Assembly: GCA_035515475.1 (NCBI GenBank)
Contig: DATJBF010000040.1
Location: 1 to 44,361, forward strand
Length of the DNA stretch: 44,361 bases
DNA from: DATJBF01 sp035515475
GTDB taxonomy: Bacteria; Verrucomicrobiota; Verrucomicrobiia; Palsa-1439
Reading direction: 5' to 3'
The notes under the pieces were generated by a model. That model did no database searches and was not told the origin of the DNA. It was given only the letters and a program-made list of their open reading frames with translations. Positions 40,454 through 44,361 of the stretch are shown here, piece after piece. The translations under genes and the position numbers were made by a program. The first letter of the stretch is position 1, and the number at the start of each line of letters is the position of its first letter.

Positions 40454-41032
40454 TTGAGCGACGCGGATCAGCGTGACAAGTACCTTCGATTGAAAGCGTT
40501 CCTGGCGAGCGCGGCCAGCCTTGCCGCGGTCACTTACCTCGATTACGCCACCGGCTATGAAATCCGCGTCTACGCGTTCTACTTCATTCCGATTTGCCTC
40601 TGTGCGTGGTATCTGGGACGGGTTTCCGTCCTGTGTTTTTCCGTCATCAGCGCGGTCTGTTGGTTCTATGCGGACCTGCTTTCTGGCCATGTCTACTCTC
40701 ACGAGTCGTATCGGTATTGGAATAGTTTCATCTCGTTTGTTCCATTCGTCACCGTCGGGCTGATCTTGAACCGACTGAAATTCAGTCTGACCGAGGAACG
40801 CCGGGCGCATCAGGAATTGAGTCGTTCGACCGAAGAGATTCGGAAACTGCAAAACCAATTGCAGGTGGTCTGCTCCTGGACGAAGCGGATTGAAGTCGGC
40901 GGCAGATGGATCCCGATCGATGAGTTTTTGGCGAAGGAACTGCATTTGAAACTCACGCATGGGATTTCTCCCGAGGCCTCCCGCAGATTTCGCGAACAGG
41001 CGGAGGGGAAGAAAACGCCTCCGGACGACTGA
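40454..41032 (+). CDS. Membrane protein with signalling-type N-terminal domain, inserted in the TPR array
   Basis: 192 residues. I chose the TTG at 40454 because AAGGAGG lies 8 nt upstream; no ATG is available. It has four hydrophobic helices at about residues 10-105 (LASAASLAAVTYLDYATG, YAFYFIPICLCAWYLG, WNSFISFVPFVTVGLI), as in membrane sensor regions of histidine kinases and cyclases, then a coiled coil (about 108-140, LTEERRAHQELSRSTEEIRK). The C-terminal block LQVVCSWTKRIEVGGRWIPI..F ... LTHGISPEAS resembles the ICAWCKKIRDDEGYW ... SHGICPEC tail of many PAS/sensor proteins, with the metal-type Cys pairs mostly lost. No output domain is present. It is the only plus-strand gene of this region. 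Confidence 0.75.
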   Translation: MSDADQRDKYLRLKAFLASAASLAAVTYLDYATGYEIRVYAFYFIPICLCAWYLGRVSVLCFSVISAVCWFYADLLSGHVYSHESYRYWNSFISFVPFVTVGLILNRLKFSLTEERRAHQELSRSTEEIRKLQNQLQVVCSWTKRIEVGGRWIPIDEFLAKELHLKLTHGISPEASRRFREQAEGKKTPPDD

Positions 41033-41138
41033 ACGTCGCGACGACGGTGGAATTTCCTCTCCTGGGCGGTCAGTTTACCCGAATTCCGCAGGTTCCCGCC
41101 GCACGGATGCCGCTCGTGACGAGGGTTGGGGTAACCGC

Positions 41139-43916
41139 CTACTTGGGCGCCCGCAGGTGGGCCAGCCGATTCTGCGCATCGGCGTAATCCGGCTTGATTC
41201 GCACGGCCTGCTCATATTGTCCGATGGCCTCTGGCACCTGGCCGGCTTCCTCGAACGCCACTCCCAGATGATAGTGCGCTTCGGCAAAATCGGGTTTGAT
41301 GTGCACGGTTTGCTCCCAATGACGGATTGCCTCCTGTCGCTTGCCCGTCCGCCACAGAACGATGGCCAGATCGTTGTGCGCCACGGCGAAATCTGGTTTG
41401 AGCCGCAGCGCCTCTTCATAATGCCCGATGGCTTCTTGGGTCCGTCCCATATCCGCCAGGGCGCTTCCCAGATTGTAGTGCGCCTCGGCAAAACCGGGTC
41501 GGATGCGCACGGCTTGTTCCCAATGTTCGATTGCCTCTTTGAGCCTGCCTGCCTGAGCCAGGGCAAACCCGATATTGTAGTGTGCCTCCACGTAATCTGG
41601 GTTGATTCGCAGCGCCCGCTCGTAATGCTCCAAGGCGTTGCTCGTTTGGCCCGCCTGCTCCAACGCCACCGCCAAGTTGAAGTGTGCCCCGGCATACTCG
41701 GGGTCGATCCGTAGCGCCTGTTCGTAGTGTGCCGTCGCTTCCGAGGCCCGGCCCAGTCGCGTCAAGGCGAGTCCCAGGTTGTTCTGGGTCTGGGCTATAT
41801 CGGGGTCGACCTCCAACACGCGCTCGAAACAGGCAACTGCCTCGGGGATCCTGTCGGCCCGCGCCAGGGCCGCGCCCAGGTTGTTGAGCACTTCGATGTT
41901 GTCCGGTTTGATGTGCGCGGCTTGCTCGTAGTGCTCGATGGCTTCCTCAACTCGTCCTTGTTGCAGCAAGGCGTCTCCCAGATTGGCGTGCGCGGCCGCC
42001 GAATCCGGCGCGAGTCGCACCGCCAACTCGTAATGCTTCAGGGCATCGTTGGCGTCTCCCAGATGTCCCAAGGCAGCCTTCAAATTGTTGTGTGCGTCGG
42101 GAAAATCGGGGTTGGATCGGATCGCCTGCTCGCATTGCCCAACGGCCTCGTCAAACCGGCCCAGGTGAATCAGGACAGCCGCCAGATTATTGTGTGCCTC
42201 GGCCAGATCCGGTTTGATCCGCAACGCCCACTCGTACTGCGCAATCGCCTCGGGCAGTCGGCCCGCCTCGGCCAGCGCGTTCCCCAAATTGCAGCGGGCA
42301 TCAGCGAAATCAGGGTCGAGCCGCAACGCTTGCTCCCAATGCCCGACCGCCTCCGGGAGTCGGCCCGCCGTCCGCAGCGCGACGCCCAGGTTGAAGTGCG
42401 CCTGGGCGTAATCGGAGTTGATCTCCAGCGCCCGCTCGTACTGTGCGATCGCCTCCGGCACCCGGCCCGCATCGAGCAGGGCGTTTCCCAGATTGTTGTG
42501 AGCTTCCGCGCAACGCTCGACGCCCACCAACAGGTTGAACACCACCGAGAAACCCAGCAGCAGGCCCCAGCCGCAACGGGTCGCCGTCCTCCATTTCGAA
42601 GTCCGGGCCAGTGCCCGCTCCAAACTCAAGATGCCCACCACCGCCAGTAACACCAGCGCCGACAGGAACTCCATTTCATAGCGCAGACACGTGCCGAAAT
42701 ACGTGCTCACGGTCACCGCGCAGATCCCGAAGAACAACGCCAGCGCCAGGAGGAACCTCCGCAAGATGGACCGTCCCTCGATCGGTCCACTCCGCCATGC
42801 CAACGGCACCGCCAGCGCCAGCCACACCAGCGGCACATTCGTCAGAACGCCAAACGGTTTTTCCACGTGACCGTGACCTGCCGGCAACGGCGGCATTCGG
42901 ATATCTCGCACGAAGGGGAACTGGTTGGTCCAACGCGCCGGCTCCAGAAAAAACACCCGGAAATTGAACCACAGATAGCGCAGGCTGAAGTGATGGGCCG
43001 GGTCCTGCCGATCTCCAGCCAACTGATAGCGCAAGCCGAACTCGAACGGGTTATCGAACCGCAGCGTGTTGTAAAGCATCAACCCCAGCCCGATGAGCAC
43101 AATCGGCCCCGCCGCCGCGATCAGCAGTCCCGAAAGTTTTCGGGATTCACGCGCCGCCTGCACCACCGGCACCAGCAGAATCACCGCACCCAACAGCAAC
43201 GAGGGCCGGGCCCCGACCGCCAGCCCGTAAGCCAGACTCGCTGCCGCCAGCCATGCCAAACGCTTTCGGGACTCGTGCAACGCCGTCCACACTCCCGCCA
43301 GCGCCAGCATCGTGAAGGCATACCCGCAACTGATCGACACTTCGTAGACGTCGGTCTGCGCCAGCAGAAACGGTATGAACGTGGCCAGGCCCAGCGCCAG
43401 CATGCCGGCCGCCACCACACCGACGCTGACCTCGGCAAAGTAGCGCCGCCAAATTGCGTACAACAAGCCCGCGCTGACCAGAAAACCAATCAGACAAAAG
43501 ATCAGCCCGGCATCCTTCTGGAGCAGATAATGGCCGGTCAGCGCCACGTACGGCCAGAACAACAACAGAACGGGCGTGACTCCAAAATACAGGTAGAACT
43601 TGCCCTTGTAATAACTCAGGTCCAGCACGCCAAACCGTGCGTTGGCCGTCCGGTCGTAGGGGTTGGCGAGCCGCGCGAGCCCGGGCGGCACATCCCTTTT
43701 CACGCTGAGCTGGCCAGCCCGAAAACCTCGCACGAGTAGATTGTAGTACGCATCCGCAGAATCCAGACGCGACGATACCAGATGGCCCGAGTGGGCCGTG
43801 ACCAGGTAAATCCCGATGACCACCGCGCACGCAGCGGCGACCACCGCGTGGGCTCTCCACTCGGACCTCCCTCCGGCTGTCTCCGTTTGGCTGTGATCTG
43901 GTTGTTGGTCGACCAT
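41139..43916 (-). CDS. Membrane-TPR protein A3 (family A, 13 TPR units)
   Basis: 925 residues, the longest of the array. ATG 43916 is preceded closely by GGAGGG, unlike the other array genes. Signature: YYNLLVRGFRAGQLSV, LANPYDRTANARFGVLDLSYYKG, FYLYFGVTPVLLLFWPYVAL; membrane half to about residue 465. Thirteen TPR units follow, more diverged from each other than in other members (LKAALGHLGDANDALKHYEL, LGAALARADRIPEAVACFER), and the cap is AQNRLAHLRAPK. It has no relic ORF or array promoter motif, so it may be the older, independent copy. Function unknown. Confidence 0.83.
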   Translation of the reverse strand: MVDQQPDHSQTETAGGRSEWRAHAVVAAACAVVIGIYLVTAHSGHLVSSRLDSADAYYNLLVRGFRAGQLSVKRDVPPGLARLANPYDRTANARFGVLDLSYYKGKFYLYFGVTPVLLLFWPYVALTGHYLLQKDAGLIFCLIGFLVSAGLLYAIWRRYFAEVSVGVVAAGMLALGLATFIPFLLAQTDVYEVSISCGYAFTMLALAGVWTALHESRKRLAWLAAASLAYGLAVGARPSLLLGAVILLVPVVQAARESRKLSGLLIAAAGPIVLIGLGLMLYNTLRFDNPFEFGLRYQLAGDRQDPAHHFSLRYLWFNFRVFFLEPARWTNQFPFVRDIRMPPLPAGHGHVEKPFGVLTNVPLVWLALAVPLAWRSGPIEGRSILRRFLLALALFFGICAVTVSTYFGTCLRYEMEFLSALVLLAVVGILSLERALARTSKWRTATRCGWGLLLGFSVVFNLLVGVERCAEAHNNLGNALLDAGRVPEAIAQYERALEINSDYAQAHFNLGVALRTAGRLPEAVGHWEQALRLDPDFADARCNLGNALAEAGRLPEAIAQYEWALRIKPDLAEAHNNLAAVLIHLGRFDEAVGQCEQAIRSNPDFPDAHNNLKAALGHLGDANDALKHYELAVRLAPDSAAAHANLGDALLQQGRVEEAIEHYEQAAHIKPDNIEVLNNLGAALARADRIPEAVACFERVLEVDPDIAQTQNNLGLALTRLGRASEATAHYEQALRIDPEYAGAHFNLAVALEQAGQTSNALEHYERALRINPDYVEAHYNIGFALAQAGRLKEAIEHWEQAVRIRPGFAEAHYNLGSALADMGRTQEAIGHYEEALRLKPDFAVAHNDLAIVLWRTGKRQEAIRHWEQTVHIKPDFAEAHYHLGVAFEEAGQVPEAIGQYEQAVRIKPDYADAQNRLAHLRAPK

Positions 43917-44109
43917 TTTCCCTCCGGACCCGCTGCGGCTGCTTGTGGGGCTGAGTTTGCGTCAACGCGGACGCCAATTCAAGATCGGTGCCGGTGCCGG
44001 GATTGAGACGCGAGGCGCCAGTCGTATGCAGAATACTCGACGGCACCTTTAATCCTCAGAAGCGGGCGAACATCTCGCCCGGGCGCGAATCAGTGCCGAC
44101 GGACACGTC
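43917..44109. other. Gap without a recognised gene
   Basis: Region upstream of A3. I see a small palindrome GCGGGCGAacatcTCGCCCG near 44062 but no supported gene, family B relic or array motif. Confidence 0.6.
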
Positions 44110-44361
44110 GTGTCATCCTCAGCCCAGCACCTCTCACCGTGCGCCACGGTCACGTTGGTGGGAGAATTCTACAGCTATACCGATGAGACGTACTCCGTTT
44201 ACGTCCTGCAACCGGACTGGTCCGTCAACGTTCATCAGAAGCGTGCGGGGAGGGCGAAGTTTACCCGCCTCTGGCGGCGCCACAGGCGACCAAGGCTCCT
44301 GCTGAGCCGCGGCGTTGACGGAGAAAACGGTCGGCTCGCCGGGAGGCTCGCCCTCCCAATC
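44110..44361 (+). CDS. Possible gene fragment running off the window; uncertain
   Basis: From GTG 44110 the frame stays open to the window end (84 codons). Only its first part looks like protein: VTLVGEFYSYTDETYSVYVL, then QPDWSVNVHQKRAG. This has a faint resemblance to the N-terminal domain of NucS/DUF91-type nucleases (beta strand, then K/Q-P-D-x-S-x-x-V-H). After that, the frame reads through the palindromic repeat at 44248-44357 and becomes Arg-rich. The true start, the family and whether it is intact are all open. Confidence 0.2.
   Translation, partial: MSSSAQHLSPCATVTLVGEFYSYTDETYSVYVLQPDWSVNVHQKRAGRAKFTRLWRRHRRPRLLLSRGVDGENGRLAGRLALPI
44248..44357. repeat. REPIN-like palindromic repeat at the window end
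   Basis: A 110-bp element with perfect 10-bp inverted ends GGGAGGGCGA / TCGCCCTCCC. Just inside are a CGCC tct GGCG hairpin on the left and a GGCTCGCC ... GGCTCGCC direct repeat on the right. Confidence 0.65.

Noticed and set aside
43147..44046. 299-codon minus-strand frame overlapping the A3 start
   Set aside because: It runs in another frame through the membrane half of A3, with Arg/Gly-rich sequence and no domain.

Overview
The window is GC-rich bacterial DNA without rRNA, tRNA, CRISPR or transposase genes that I can see. Gene content points to the Planctomycetes-Verrucomicrobia-Chlamydiae group, most likely a verrucomicrobial (Pedosphaera/Limisphaera-like) genome. The signs are large membrane proteins with C-terminal TPR arrays, secreted enzymes with thrombospondin-3-like calcium repeats, DUF2934 and DUF4080 proteins, and many short palindromic repeats that also lie in frame inside genes. 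This taxonomic call is inference from gene style, not from a marker gene.

Left part (1-22.6 kb) is mixed housekeeping and accessory content. On the minus strand, 2416-1 holds a glycosyltransferase, a GNAT acetyltransferase and a truncated PlsC-like acyltransferase, followed by an M29 aminopeptidase and a lipoprotein. On the plus strand come an ExeA/GspA-like ATPase overlapping a GspB-like protein, then (after a minus-strand DUF4080 radical SAM gene) a GtrA-like protein, a DASS/SLC13-type transporter with two RCK_C domains, an S1/P1 nuclease and a small secreted protein. Two tandem PL9-type pectate lyases and a ClpX-like unfoldase lie on the minus strand. A DUF2934 protein and a three-gene operon (heterodimeric ABC exporter plus bPH2 protein) follow on the plus strand.

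Right part (22.7-43.9 kb) is the remarkable region: nine consecutive minus-strand genes, each with a polytopic membrane half of about 410-475 residues fused to 3-13 TPR units. They fall into three membrane-domain families. Family A (three genes) has a YYNLLVQGFRAGQL signature; family B (four genes) and family C (two genes) have TMTC-like features with a luminal DD/DDD motif and resemble GT-C glycosyltransferases. They are called here, in order of increasing coordinate, A1, B1, B2, B3, C1, C2, B4, A2, A3. Only one small plus-strand gene (40454-41032) interrupts them.

Several signals in this array are not explained by ordinary annotation. A TGGCTG-N17-TANACT-like motif sits exactly 9 nt before six start codons that lack a Shine-Dalgarno sequence, suggesting near-leaderless transcripts. 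A second roughly 45-bp element recurs in the same six intergenic regions. A 44-45 codon relic of a family B N-terminus precedes, and is translationally coupled to, two family A genes. Adjacent genes share almost identical 3' ends. A G11 tract and a C13 tract lie inside two of the genes, as in phase-variable loci. Together these suggest a rapidly evolving, recombining and possibly phase-variable set of membrane glycosyltransferase-like proteins. Its biochemical role cannot be read from the sequence.
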